A stretch of DNA of 12,412 nt, taken from positions 1 to 12,412 of the forward strand of contig JAPHRL010000027.1 of assembly GCA_026195755.1 (NCBI GenBank). The letters run 5' to 3'. The stretch comes from Kangiella sp. GTDB lineage: Bacteria > Pseudomonadota > Gammaproteobacteria > Enterobacterales > Kangiellaceae. This document shows, piece after piece, positions 1-6,682 of this stretch. Numbering within the stretch: position 1 is the first letter of the stretch; every line of letters starts with the position of its first letter. The notes under the pieces are model-generated. The model did not search any database and was not told where the DNA came from. It worked only from the letters and a program-made list of their open reading frames with translations. The position numbers and the translations under genes were made by a program.

Positions 1-1
1 T

Positions 2-52
2 GGCGGCGTGCTACAGCGCTTCGCACAAGACTTCTTGAGTGGGAATGCTTAA
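2..52 (+). CDS. acnD: 3' end of probable AcnD (Fe/S-dependent 2-methylcitrate dehydratase)
   Basis: Only the last 16 codons before a TAA are inside the window; they read GGVLQRFAQDFLSGNA. This resembles the C-terminal tail of AcnD-type aconitases as I remember it. The position fits too, since acnD normally lies immediately upstream of prpF on the same strand. AcnD dehydrates 2-methylcitrate in the methylcitrate cycle and depends on PrpF in vivo. Unusually, about 610 bp of repeats separate this stop codon from prpF, where a short gap is usual. The identity rests on a very short peptide plus context and could be wrong. Confidence 0.6.
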   Translation, partial: GGVLQRFAQDFLSGNA

Positions 53-110
53 TCATTTACATGGCTTTATAGGTTACGCTGCGTCGGGAATCTGCTGAAC
101 CAGCAGGTAT

Positions 111-140
111 GTCATCCTGAATTTAATTCAGGATCTGCTC
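111..140 (-). repeat. 30-nt palindromic repeat A, uninterrupted copy
   Basis: The core is a perfect 10-bp inverted repeat, ATCCTGAATT (114-123) and AATTCAGGAT (125-134), around one central base. Its reverse complement appears three times in the second mosaic (6683-6734, 6744-6814, 6899-6953), each time interrupted by a small inserted module. This copy is the reference that defines the insertion boundaries. Confidence 0.85.
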
Positions 141-185
141 TTTGCTCTGTCGCCCCGCAGTTTAACCGCTGGGTCCAGTGAAAGC

Positions 186-213
186 GTTGGGTTACGCCTT
201 TGGCTAACCCAAC
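186..213 (-). repeat. Palindromic repeat B, uninterrupted copy
   Basis: GTTGGGTTA (186-194) is a perfect 9-bp inverted repeat of TAACCCAAC (205-213), with an inner GCC/GGC pair around TTT. The same sequence, extended to about 220, occurs in the opposite orientation at 6826-6878, where it is split by a 19-nt module. Confidence 0.8.
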
Positions 214-230
214 CTATAAATAATGAGCAT

Positions 231-281
231 GTAGGCTGGCGATGCACCGAAGGGGCAGACCCAGCACTGTGAATCCCAGCA
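231..281 (+). repeat. Repeat C carrying an inserted ~18-nt module
   Basis: The outer parts (gtaggctggcgatg at 231-244 and the run ending gaatcccagca at 281) match the left arm of the inverted repeat at 561-593. Between them sits CACCGAAGGGGCAGACCC (245-262), absent from the 561 copy and nearly identical to modules at 522-540 and 6841-6859. Confidence 0.7.
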
Positions 282-347
282 TCGTGAAACACAAACCTCG
301 AAGACGCTTAGCTCCTTCGAGGCTACGACAGAACTAAAGACTTGTCA

Positions 348-389
348 TCCCGCGGCGCCAGAGGCATTCCCTTTGGTCGCTTACCGCGG
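348..389. repeat. CCGCGG-bounded palindrome with a diverged 25-nt-type module
   Basis: CCGCGG at 350-355 and again at 384-389 bracket a segment containing a mini-hairpin GCC-AGA-GGC followed by ATTCCCTTTGGTCGC (366-380). The tail matches the 25-nt module family. The outer context (gtcatcccg...) resembles, in inverted orientation, the unit at 7075-7118. Confidence 0.6.
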
Positions 390-435
390 ACAAAATCGTC
401 GGGAACGATTTTGAACAGCGAAGCTGGCCTTTGGT

Positions 436-479
436 GAAATACAGTGACCGAAGGAAATCCCTTTAGGGAGATGTATTTC
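436..479 (-). repeat. Palindrome split by a 25-nt-type module
   Basis: GAAATACA (436-443) and TGTATTTC (472-479) are perfect 8-bp inverted repeats. Between them, on the minus strand, lies a module with the hairpin TCCCT-AA-AGGGA followed by TTTCCTTCGGTC. It appears inserted at the centre of a GAAATACA/TGTATTTC palindrome. Confidence 0.75.
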
Positions 480-495
480 ATAATCCAGTGACTTT

Positions 496-550
496 AAAAA
501 ATAATCGGGCGCACACACAGGTACCCAATGGGGCAGACCCTGCGCCCCTA
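496..550 (-). repeat. Repeat F (cgggcgcacacacagg...) split by a 19-nt module
   Basis: The reverse complement of 7021-7058 reads cgggcgcacacacagg directly joined to tgcgccccta. Here the same two halves are separated by TACCCAATGGGGCAGACCC (522-540), a clean 19-nt insertion. Confidence 0.75.
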
Positions 551-560
551 CCATATTGTT

Positions 561-650
561 GTAGGCTGGTGATGAGTGAAACGAATCCCAGCATTCTTTA
601 CAATACATTAAACCAGTGTGTTGGGATTCATTTCATTCATCCCAACCTAC
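561..650. repeat. Long imperfect inverted repeat just upstream of prpF
   Basis: The left arm (561-593, beginning gtaggctggtgatg) and right arm (619-650, ending catcccaacctac) are inverted copies of about 32 nt differing at four positions plus one extra base, with a ~25-nt spacer. A transcript through it would fold into a long hairpin ending 14 nt before the prpF start. It resembles a MITE-like palindrome; no coding content is seen. A partial copy of the left arm is at 231-281. Confidence 0.8.
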
Positions 651-664
651 GTAAAGGCAAAACT

Positions 665-1849
665 ATGTCAAAACAGTTTCCTCCACAAATTAAAATTCCT
701 GCCACCTACATGCGTGGCGGCACCAGTAAAGGTGTATTCTTCAACCTGACCGACTTACCGGAAGCGGCACAGGTTCCGGGTGAAGCACGTGATAAATTAT
801 TGCTACGCGTTGTCGGCAGTCCTGATCCATACGGCAAGCACACCGACGGTATGGGCGGCGCAACATCCAGCACCAGTAAGACGGTCATCCTGTCGAAAAG
901 CTCTAAGCCCGATCACGATGTGGATTATCTTTTCGGCCAGGTGTCTATCGACAAGCCTTTTGTAGACTGGAGTGGTAACTGCGGTAACTTGACCGCAGCG
1001 GTGGGCTCGTTCGCTATCAGTAGCGGACTGGTTGACCCAAGCCGTATTCCAGACAATGGCGTTGCCGTGGTTCGTATCTGGCAGGCCAATATCGAAAAGA
1101 CCATTGTTGCGCATGTTCCAATCACTAACGGCGAAGTACAGGAAACCGGTGATTTCGAATTGGACGGTGTCACTTTTCCAGCAGCCGAAGTCAAAGTTGA
1201 ATTCATGGATCCCGCCGATGGCGAAGGCTCTATGTTCCCAACGGGTAACCTGGTTGATGATTTGGAAGTGCCCGGCATCGGCACATTAAAAGCGACCATG
1301 ATTAACGCTGGTATTCCAACCATTTTCCTTAACGCTAACGAAGTCAATTACAACGGCACAGAGCTACAAGAAGCGATCAACAACGATGGCAAAGCCTTGC
1401 TTATGTTTGAACTCATTCGCGCGCACGGCGCAGTGAAGATGGGCTTAATCAAAGACATCGAAGAAGCCGCCAATCGCCAACACACACCGAAAGTCGCCTT
1501 CGTAGCACCGCCAGCGGATTACATATCTTCCAGCGGCAAACAAATCAAAGCCAGTGATATCGACCTTAACGTCCGCGCCTTATCCATGGGTAAACTGCAC
1601 CACGCCATGATGGGCACAGCCGCAGTCGCCATCGCAACCGCAGCCACCATTCCCGGCACATTAGTCAACCTCGCTGCAGGTGGTGGCGATCGCCAAGGCG
1701 TCACCTTCGGACATCCATCAGGCACGCTTAAAGTCGGTGCCGAAACCGAAAAGGAAGGCAACGACTGGGTCGCCAAAAAAGTCATCATGAGCCGCAGTGC
1801 TCGCGTCTTGATGGAAGGTTGGGTTAGAGTGCCAGGTGATTGTTTTTAA
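665..1849 (+). CDS. prpF: 2-methylaconitate cis-trans isomerase PrpF
   Basis: The 394-residue product has the size and sequence of PrpF (N-terminal IPATYMRGGTSKGVFF, then GKHTDGMGGATSSTSK). PrpF isomerises the 2-methylaconitate made by AcnD so that the methylcitrate cycle can proceed to 2-methylisocitrate in the cytoplasm. It has the two-domain diaminopimelate-epimerase-like fold. K72 (in SSTSK) and C106 (in SGNCGN) correspond, by my recollection, to the K73 and C107 implicated in catalysis in Shewanella oneidensis PrpF. The ATG at 665 is chosen because homology begins there and a GTAAAGGC-like ribosome site precedes it. The frame stays open up to 488, but that extension translates repeat DNA. 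It lies downstream of the probable acnD end, and a terminator follows. Confidence 0.93.
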   Translation: MSKQFPPQIKIPATYMRGGTSKGVFFNLTDLPEAAQVPGEARDKLLLRVVGSPDPYGKHTDGMGGATSSTSKTVILSKSSKPDHDVDYLFGQVSIDKPFVDWSGNCGNLTAAVGSFAISSGLVDPSRIPDNGVAVVRIWQANIEKTIVAHVPITNGEVQETGDFELDGVTFPAAEVKVEFMDPADGEGSMFPTGNLVDDLEVPGIGTLKATMINAGIPTIFLNANEVNYNGTELQEAINNDGKALLMFELIRAHGAVKMGLIKDIEEAANRQHTPKVAFVAPPADYISSSGKQIKASDIDLNVRALSMGKLHHAMMGTAAVAIATAATIPGTLVNLAAGGGDRQGVTFGHPSGTLKVGAETEKEGNDWVAKKVIMSRSARVLMEGWVRVPGDCF

Positions 1850-1884
1850 GTTTTCCCAATATCAAGTGCATATAGCCAATAAAG

Positions 1885-1913
1885 AAAGCTGCATTTGTCA
1901 TGCGGCTTTTTTT
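1885..1913 (+). terminator. Rho-independent terminator of prpF
   Basis: AAAGCTGCAT (1885-1894) pairs with ATGCGGCTTT (1900-1909), with one G-T pair and a 5-nt loop, and runs into seven T residues (1907-1913). It lies 36 nt after the prpF stop, so transcription probably ends before the lipoprotein gene. Confidence 0.85.
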
Positions 1914-1953
1914 GTGGGAGTATTGCCAAAATAATACAAATTAAGGGAATAAA

Positions 1954-3261
1954 ATGAAGAGTAAATTATGTTCAGTGTTACTGTTGGCTTTTATCTTGAC
2001 TGCTTGTGGAGAAGGTAAAGAGGAAGCATTAGATAAAGAAATCCATGCCCTCAAGCTTGTTATAGATCAAGACAATATTTCAGAAAAAAACTTTCAGGAA
2101 ATAAAACAAAAAATTGATAAGCTTGCTGACGAAGCCTCACACAAGCCAAGGTATTGGGTGCAAAAAGCCAGATTTGAGTTGGTTTGTGGCTACTTTTCAT
2201 TGCAATGTAAAGTAGAGCGGAGATGGGATAAAGCATTAAAAGCTATTGAGCAAGCAAAAAAACTTGGACCAAATGATGTTGAAGTTCTCAGCTTATCAGG
2301 ACATATTTTAAGGAATATTAATGATCATGAGTCTGCGCGAGAGGATCTTGAAAAAGCTCTTTCTATCAATAATAAGCATGCCTGGGCGAACCTGAACTAT
2401 GGAGCCTTGATGGCTGACATAGGTATGAAAATGCCTTTTAAGCTAGAAGACGAAGCTTATATGGATCGCAGAAGGAATATATTTAAAAAAAGTCTAGCAG
2501 CATTTAAAGTAGTCCTAGATGGTGATTATAGAAATAGGGAAAAGAAAGCTGCTTTGGCTAAATGCGATGATGTTGCTGTATGGGTGCATCATGAAGAACG
2601 TCTATATTGCCATAAAAAGGCTATCGAACTGGATTACTTTGATAATTTAAAAGAAAAGGCATGGGCTAGAGGTAATTATGCACTGCAACTCTTAAAAGCT
2701 GAAAAGTATAGTGAAGCTAAGAAGTATGCAGAAGAAGCACTCCAGCTTATGAAATATCCAATGGCGAGGAAAATGTTAGCTGCTTCATACCTTGGACTTT
2801 GGAAGCAAAGTGGTTACAAAGACGACTCACATTTCCATCAGGCTTTTAAAGTATACTCGAGGAATAAATTAGACCCTGTTTTTGCACTATCCCAGCTAAC
2901 GTTAATGAGTGACATACCTTTTTACAAGAAACTACAAGAGAAAGGGATTGATTTAAATCAGCTAGATAGTAAAGGAATGACTTTATTAGGAAGGGCTTTA
3001 GTATTCTATATTAATGATAAAGAGAAAAATTTTGATAGGATTAAATCGTTTGTAGAGCAACTAGATTTAAAAATTGACCAGCCCTATGTTTCACGGCCGA
3101 ATCAAGAACCTGTTTATACAACTCCAATACAAGCCGTTCGAGAACGTTTAGAGAAGCTAAAGGAAAGATCTAAAAAAGAATATTTTAATGACCATGTGGC
3201 ACTAAATGTTTACACCAAACTGTATGAGTACTTTCAACAAAGATTAAAAAAAGAACTATAG
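1954..3261 (+). CDS. TPR-repeat lipoprotein with ankyrin-like C-terminal part
   Basis: The 435-residue product starts with a lipoprotein signal peptide: a charged start, a hydrophobic stretch and the lipobox LTAC with Cys18. It should be lipid-anchored at the cell envelope. Helical TPR-like repeats are visible around residues 67-140 (for example RRWDKALKAIEQAKKLGP and SAREDLEKALSIN) and 235-268. Residues about 328-375 (GIDLNQLDSKGMTLLGRAL) and 388-402 (TTPIQAVRERLE) resemble ankyrin repeats. An AAGGGA ribosome site precedes the ATG. The gene is visibly more A/T-rich than prpF and lies isolated between a terminator and broken gene remnants, which suggests acquisition. No specific function can be assigned; a protein-binding scaffold or a component of an envelope conflict system are both possible. 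Confidence 0.8.
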   Translation: MKSKLCSVLLLAFILTACGEGKEEALDKEIHALKLVIDQDNISEKNFQEIKQKIDKLADEASHKPRYWVQKARFELVCGYFSLQCKVERRWDKALKAIEQAKKLGPNDVEVLSLSGHILRNINDHESAREDLEKALSINNKHAWANLNYGALMADIGMKMPFKLEDEAYMDRRRNIFKKSLAAFKVVLDGDYRNREKKAALAKCDDVAVWVHHEERLYCHKKAIELDYFDNLKEKAWARGNYALQLLKAEKYSEAKKYAEEALQLMKYPMARKMLAASYLGLWKQSGYKDDSHFHQAFKVYSRNKLDPVFALSQLTLMSDIPFYKKLQEKGIDLNQLDSKGMTLLGRALVFYINDKEKNFDRIKSFVEQLDLKIDQPYVSRPNQEPVYTTPIQAVRERLEKLKERSKKEYFNDHVALNVYTKLYEYFQQRLKKEL

Positions 3262-3308
3262 AAGAACAGACTTCAGGTGATACAACAATCTAACAAGGAG
3301 TGATTCAC

Positions 3309-3434
3309 GTGAAATGCTATTCACATATAGATAAAGAAGCTGTTGGAGTATGTAAAGCTTGTAATAAAGGAATCTGCTTAGCTTGCTCAAGCGATACTGG
3401 TAACGATCTAGCCTTTAAAGGAACTCTGTCCTGA
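3309..3434 (+). pseudogene. Truncated zinc-finger (B-box-like) protein, N-terminal remnant
   Basis: A strong ribosome site, AAGGAG (3295-3300), is 8 nt before a GTG start, and the frame then encodes only 41 residues. It reads CYSHIDKEAVGVCKACNKGI, followed shortly by LAC: a cysteine/histidine pattern (C3, H6, C15, C18, C23, C26) like the B-box-type zinc finger found at the N-terminus of larger membrane proteins. The family usually continues after the finger, but here the frame ends at a TGA. The good ribosome site implies a once-functional gene cut short by deletion or rearrangement. It could instead be a genuine 41-residue protein. Confidence 0.5.
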
Positions 3435-3728
3435 TTTTAACCTGAATATCAGTCGCTATGTCACCCCAACCATTCTTGCGAACTACAGTAATCAAAACTA
3501 TCAACGAATGATGAGTCTTTCAGGTGAGGTACTTAAGGAACGTCTAGAAAGAAGTAATTGGGATGGACAAGTTTATTTCTTACTGAATAAAAATATTTAT
3601 ACGACATAGATATTGATTACAAACATAATACAACCTCACTTTGTTTTGATGTCATTATCAATCGGTATAATTATAGCGAAGGTATTACTGAAGAAAGAAG
3701 AATAACAGTCAATCAACCTAGGCAGTAA
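3412..3728 (+). pseudogene. Frameshifted remnant of an unrecognised protein
   Basis: From about 3430 the frame reads PDFNLNISRYVTPTILANY and continues through a plausible protein to a TAG at 3607. The frame starting at 3603 then continues smoothly (DIDIDYKHNTTSLCFDVI onward) for 41 codons to TAA at 3726-3728. The hand-over at NKNIY / DIDIDYKH suggests a single-base frameshift near 3600. No start codon with a ribosome site is apparent, so it also seems 5'-truncated. The family is not recognised; the DFNLNISRYV string recalls type I restriction HsdM proteins, but what follows does not. Confidence 0.45.
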
Positions 3729-3776
3729 TAGGTCAAAAGATATTCCGGCAGCTAGTGTCTTCACATGAATCTTTAT

Positions 3777-4232
3777 TCAATCTTGTCCATATCTCTCCCA
3801 CAAGCTTCTATCTTTCATTGAATTTATTGCCTGATCAATGGCACTGAAAATATCCACACCAATATCTTTCGAAATACTATCAACTAAAACTTCTGACTGT
3901 TTGAGGTATTCTTTTATCTTTTGACTCTGTTCTTTGCCTTGGCTTGTTAGGGAGTAGAGGGTTCGTCTTTTGTCTTCTTTATCCGGTTGTTGCTGAATCA
4001 GGCCGAGCTTGATTAGTTTTGGTAGCTTTTGTTTAACCAGTTGGTGTGACTGTTCCAGTTTTCTTGCGAGTTCGGCTAACGATGCTTGCTCTAGCTCTAT
4101 TAGACTGAGCAGGGTAGAGCAGGATTTGATTGGGACAATAATTCCCAGGCTATCAAAAATAGGTTGGGTTTGTTGTTCAATGAGGTTGCTCAGATCTTCT
4201 GCGCGTTTACCCAGTAGTGCTTTACCATTCAT
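3777..4232 (-). CDS. MarR-family transcriptional regulator
   Basis: The 151-residue product has the MarR winged-helix layout: dimerisation helices at the N-terminus, a helix-turn-helix around residues 49-78 (SLAELARKLEQSHQLVKQKL) and a wing with the signature DKEDKRRTLYSLTSQG (84-99), followed by a long C-terminal helix. MarR proteins bind palindromic operators as dimers and are usually released by a small ligand. The gene is divergent from the dipeptidase gene (148-bp gap), and a palindrome lies in that gap, so it probably controls itself and/or the dipeptidase. The ATG at 4230-4232 is preceded by a weak GAG-type ribosome site. The ligand cannot be read from sequence. Confidence 0.88.
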   Translation of the reverse strand: MNGKALLGKRAEDLSNLIEQQTQPIFDSLGIIVPIKSCSTLLSLIELEQASLAELARKLEQSHQLVKQKLPKLIKLGLIQQQPDKEDKRRTLYSLTSQGKEQSQKIKEYLKQSEVLVDSISKDIGVDIFSAIDQAINSMKDRSLWERYGQD

Positions 4233-4310
4233 TTTCTCGTTAACCGCCTCTCTAATTTCATTGTTTTATTCAGATCAGTCATGCATTGACTTAATTTCAG
4301 GAATTAATGT

Positions 4311-4333
4311 AACATGTTGCGCAATATATTGCG
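4311..4333. promoter_or_regulatory. Candidate MarR operator and promoter region
   Basis: The perfect 14-bp palindrome CGCAATATATTGCG (4320-4333) is preceded by an 8-bp palindrome, AACATGTT (4311-4318). Its size and symmetry suit a MarR dimer. A possible plus-strand promoter, TTGACT (4286-4291) with TGTAAC (4309-4314) at 17-bp spacing, would place the operator over the transcription start. The -10 is weak, so the promoter call is tentative. Confidence 0.45.
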
Positions 4334-4380
4334 AGTTATAAAGTGTGTGTCTACAAAATCGAGCATAGGGATTAATACCA

Positions 4381-5547
4381 ATGAATAGAAGGTCTTTTCT
4401 TACGAATTCTGTGATGGCTGCAACGGCTGTTGGTTTGAAATTAAGCGCTAGTAACTTATTAGCTTCAACGACTAGCAAAACTATCATTAGCAAACAGCAA
4501 TACAACGACTGGTTTGTTTTTGATGGTTTAGGCGTGTTGTATGACATTAATGATCCGGGTGGCAGTATTTTGGATAACTGGCGGATGTCGGAACGTTTGA
4601 GACGCGATGTGTTAGCGAGTGGCCTAAGCTGCTACCGTCAAACTACTGGCGCTCCTTTCCCAGCGTATCCTGGCGATGACGTATTTGAGACTAGTGTGAG
4701 CATGCTCAGTCAGCATCAGAAATTGATTGATGCGAATGCTGATGTGCTGACATTGGTTCGAAAATTTGACGACATCATACAAGCGCAAAAAGATAATAAG
4801 CTTGCTGTGACGTTGGGATTCCAGAACAGCCATGTCATCGGTAATAACCTTGATCATGTCGATACCTTTAAAAATCTTGGCGTTTTGACGATGCAGTTGA
4901 CCTACAATGGCCAGAATCAGATTGGCGGCGGCGCTAATGTCAGTCCACGATTACCGCTCACTGAGTTTGGTCATCAGGCGGTGGAGAAGATGAACGAAGT
5001 TAATGTTTTAATCGATTTGAGCCACAGTGGTGAGCGTACCTGTCTTGAAGCGATAGCAAAGAGTAAAGCCCCGGTTACCATTAGCCACAGCGGTTGTCGT
5101 GCTTTGGCTGATTTCCCGCGCAATAAAACCGATAAAGAACTGCGCATGCTGGCCGATAAAGGCGGACTGTTTGGTGTTTATTTTATGCCTTTCCTGGCAC
5201 CAGACAGCAAAGCTAACTCAGATCATTTAGTGGCGCACATTGAGCACGCCATTAATGTCTGTGGTGAAGATCACGTGGCTATTGGCACTGACGGTGGTTA
5301 CACCGGGATTGATGACATGGATAGCGTTCGTGAAAGCACGGATAAGATGACGCAGCATCGTATTGATAATGGCGCTGCCGCGGCTGGTGAAAAGCTTGGT
5401 AATTTGAACTTTATGCCTGATATCGTTGGGCCTGAACAATTTTACTTGCTTGCCAACAAACTAGCCGAAAGGGGGCACAGTAATACTAGGATTGAGAAGG
5501 TTTTAGGACTCAATGCCTACAACTTAATGCGTGAAGTTTGGAAGTGA
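4381..5547 (+). CDS. Tat-exported M19 (membrane/renal dipeptidase) family protein
   Basis: The 388-residue product begins NRRSFLTNSVMAATA, a twin-arginine signal, so it is probably exported folded. The body is an M19 dipeptidase barrel: IDLSHSGERT (His215), VTISHSGCRAL (His236), FPRN (Arg247), IGTDGG (Asp304) and the C-terminal GLNAYNLMR. M19 enzymes normally bind two zinc ions and cleave dipeptides. In this protein the usual HxD near the N-terminus is replaced by DGLGV (Leu50/Val52), and the bridging glutamate in the GVEGGH-type motif reads GFQNSH (Gln148). The first metal site therefore appears lost while the second is kept. It may be a mononuclear enzyme, a divergent subfamily with other substrates, or non-catalytic. 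An AGGGA ribosome site precedes the start, and a MarR gene is divergent upstream. Confidence 0.85.
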   Translation: MNRRSFLTNSVMAATAVGLKLSASNLLASTTSKTIISKQQYNDWFVFDGLGVLYDINDPGGSILDNWRMSERLRRDVLASGLSCYRQTTGAPFPAYPGDDVFETSVSMLSQHQKLIDANADVLTLVRKFDDIIQAQKDNKLAVTLGFQNSHVIGNNLDHVDTFKNLGVLTMQLTYNGQNQIGGGANVSPRLPLTEFGHQAVEKMNEVNVLIDLSHSGERTCLEAIAKSKAPVTISHSGCRALADFPRNKTDKELRMLADKGGLFGVYFMPFLAPDSKANSDHLVAHIEHAINVCGEDHVAIGTDGGYTGIDDMDSVRESTDKMTQHRIDNGAAAAGEKLGNLNFMPDIVGPEQFYLLANKLAERGHSNTRIEKVLGLNAYNLMREVWK

Positions 5548-5587
5548 TACGCACGTCTTTGCCTCTATAGTTATTTCCCCCTATACT

Positions 5588-5615
5588 GAACTCCTGTGTT
5601 TCATTACAGGAGTTC
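5588..5615 (+). promoter_or_regulatory. Hairpin sequestering the ribosome binding site of the propeller gene
   Basis: GAACTCCTGT (5588-5597) and ACAGGAGTTC (5606-5615) are a perfect 10-bp inverted repeat with an 8-nt loop. The right arm contains the AGGAG ribosome site, 6 nt from the ATG at 5619, paired with CTCCT in the left arm. No T-run follows, so it is not a typical terminator. It could act as a translational switch, or be opened by ribosomes arriving from the upstream gene. Confidence 0.6.
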
Positions 5616-5618
5616 TCT

Positions 5619-6647
5619 ATGTTTCACGCCTCTTTGAAGTTTTTCATTTCTTCGCTATTTCTCACTAGTTCGTTTGCTATTTCAGCGCAAGCTGCTGATA
5701 AGCCGACCCCTTTGTCAGAGCTTCCGTCATTGCTTGATGTTACGGCTTATGAGGTTGAATGGGGCGGGCGGCCGCGTGATCCTTTTGCGGCGCCGGATGG
5801 CATGGTGTGGTTCTGTGGTCAGGCGGATAATTATATTGCGCGCCTTGATCCTGAGTCGGGTGAGATGACCAAGTTTGAGGTGCCTGAGGGTAGTCATCCA
5901 CATAACCTAATTATTGATAGTGACGGTTATGTCTGGTACGCGGGTAATCGCAATGGGCATATTGGTCGGATTGATCCTGAGACGGGTGATATCAAACAAT
6001 TTCCGATGCCTGATGCAGTTAAAGATCCGCATACGTTAGTGTTTGATGCTGATGAGAACATCTGGTTTACCGCGCAGCATTCGAATGTTGTTGGTCATAT
6101 TGATGTTGAGTCGGGTGATGTGCGTTTTGTTACCATGAGCAAAGATGGTTCGCGTCCTTATGGTATTAAAACCGATAGCAACAACAATGTTTGGTCAGTC
6201 TTACTTGGCACCAATAAGTTAGCCTTTGTTGATAAAGCCGATATGGCTTTGACTGAGGTAGATATTCCTCGTGACAATGCGCGCCCACGTCGTTTGGAAA
6301 TCACTGAAGATGGTAACGTCTGGTATGTGGATTTTATGAGCGGTTATTTAGGTCGCTATAATCCAGAAGAGCAAGAGTTTACTGAATGGTTGTTGCCAGC
6401 AGGTGAGGGTAGCCGTCCCTACGGTACCGCACTGGATGATGATGGTGTGATCTGGATTGCCCAGACCGGGCCTTACCCGAATGTGATGGTTGGCTTTGAT
6501 ACTAACGCTGAAAAGTTTATCAGCAGCACCGTGATTAAAGAAGGCGGTTCTATCCGTCATATGTATTATGACGCTGAGGCAGATGCTTTATGGTTTGGTA
6601 TCGATACCGGATTTATTGCCAAGGGTGAAGTGAAGGGAGAGGACTAA
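5619..6647 (+). CDS. Secreted seven-bladed beta-propeller, virginiamycin B lyase (Vgb)-like
   Basis: The 342-residue product has a Sec signal peptide (hydrophobic core at residues 8-22, cleavage after AQA25). The body repeats a motif of the type DxDGxVW...GxIGRxDPxTG. The W-containing strand occurs seven times (near residues 64, 106, 149, 192, 235, 279 and 325), which matches a seven-bladed propeller. This is the COG4257 streptogramin lyase group; true Vgb cleaves the ester bond of streptogramin B. Most chromosomal relatives have no proven substrate, and I cannot match the Vgb catalytic residues with confidence, so resistance should not be assumed. It lies 71 bp behind the dipeptidase on the same strand and may be cotranscribed. 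Confidence 0.8.
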   Translation: MFHASLKFFISSLFLTSSFAISAQAADKPTPLSELPSLLDVTAYEVEWGGRPRDPFAAPDGMVWFCGQADNYIARLDPESGEMTKFEVPEGSHPHNLIIDSDGYVWYAGNRNGHIGRIDPETGDIKQFPMPDAVKDPHTLVFDADENIWFTAQHSNVVGHIDVESGDVRFVTMSKDGSRPYGIKTDSNNNVWSVLLGTNKLAFVDKADMALTEVDIPRDNARPRRLEITEDGNVWYVDFMSGYLGRYNPEEQEFTEWLLPAGEGSRPYGTALDDDGVIWIAQTGPYPNVMVGFDTNAEKFISSTVIKEGGSIRHMYYDAEADALWFGIDTGFIAKGEVKGED

Positions 6648-6665
6648 AGTAAACTCTGTACTTTA
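6645..6665 (+). terminator. Weak hairpin overlapping the propeller stop codon
   Basis: TAAAGTA (6645-6651, containing the stop codon) pairs perfectly with TACTTTA (6659-6665) across a 7-nt loop. It is A/T-rich and lacks a T-run, so its role as a terminator is doubtful. Confidence 0.3.
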
Positions 6666-6682
6666 ATAAGAAAAGCGCAAAG

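Larger units (their letters stand above)
53..664. repeat. Gene-free mosaic of nested intergenic repeats between acnD and prpF
   Basis: No credible gene is present; the open frames here run through palindromes. The stretch is a chain of inverted repeats, several of which recur in the second mosaic (6648-7131), mostly in the opposite orientation. Beyond the units listed separately there are short palindromes: CTGCTG/CAGCAG at 92-106 with a 3-nt loop, CCTCGAAG/CTTCGAGG at 296-322, and AAAATCGT/ACGATTTT at 392-412. None is followed by a clear T-run, so none is a convincing intrinsic terminator for acnD. Any prpF promoter independent of acnD would have to lie here; I cannot point to one. Confidence 0.85.

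Noticed and set aside
92..106. CTGCTG/CAGCAG hairpin as acnD terminator
   Set aside because: Short stem with no T-run on either side in the plus direction.
381..608. 75-codon minus-strand open frame in the first repeat mosaic
   Set aside because: It runs across several palindromic repeats and has no recognisable protein character or ribosome site.
488..664. 59-codon N-terminal extension of prpF in the same frame
   Set aside because: It translates the intergenic inverted repeat, gives no PrpF homology, and the ATG at 665 has its own ribosome site and matches the family N-terminus.
53..664. CRISPR array, because of multiple repeats
   Set aside because: Repeats are heterogeneous palindromes with irregular spacing, no constant repeat-spacer period and no cas genes nearby.
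925..1347. 140-codon minus-strand open frame inside prpF
   Set aside because: It is an antisense shadow of a strongly supported coding gene.
3430..3465. Type I restriction HsdM fragment suggested by DFNLNISRYV
   Set aside because: The similarity is limited to about ten residues and the following sequence does not resemble HsdM.
4009..4341. 110-codon plus-strand open frame opposite the MarR gene
   Set aside because: It is an antisense shadow; the MarR frame carries a clear domain signature.
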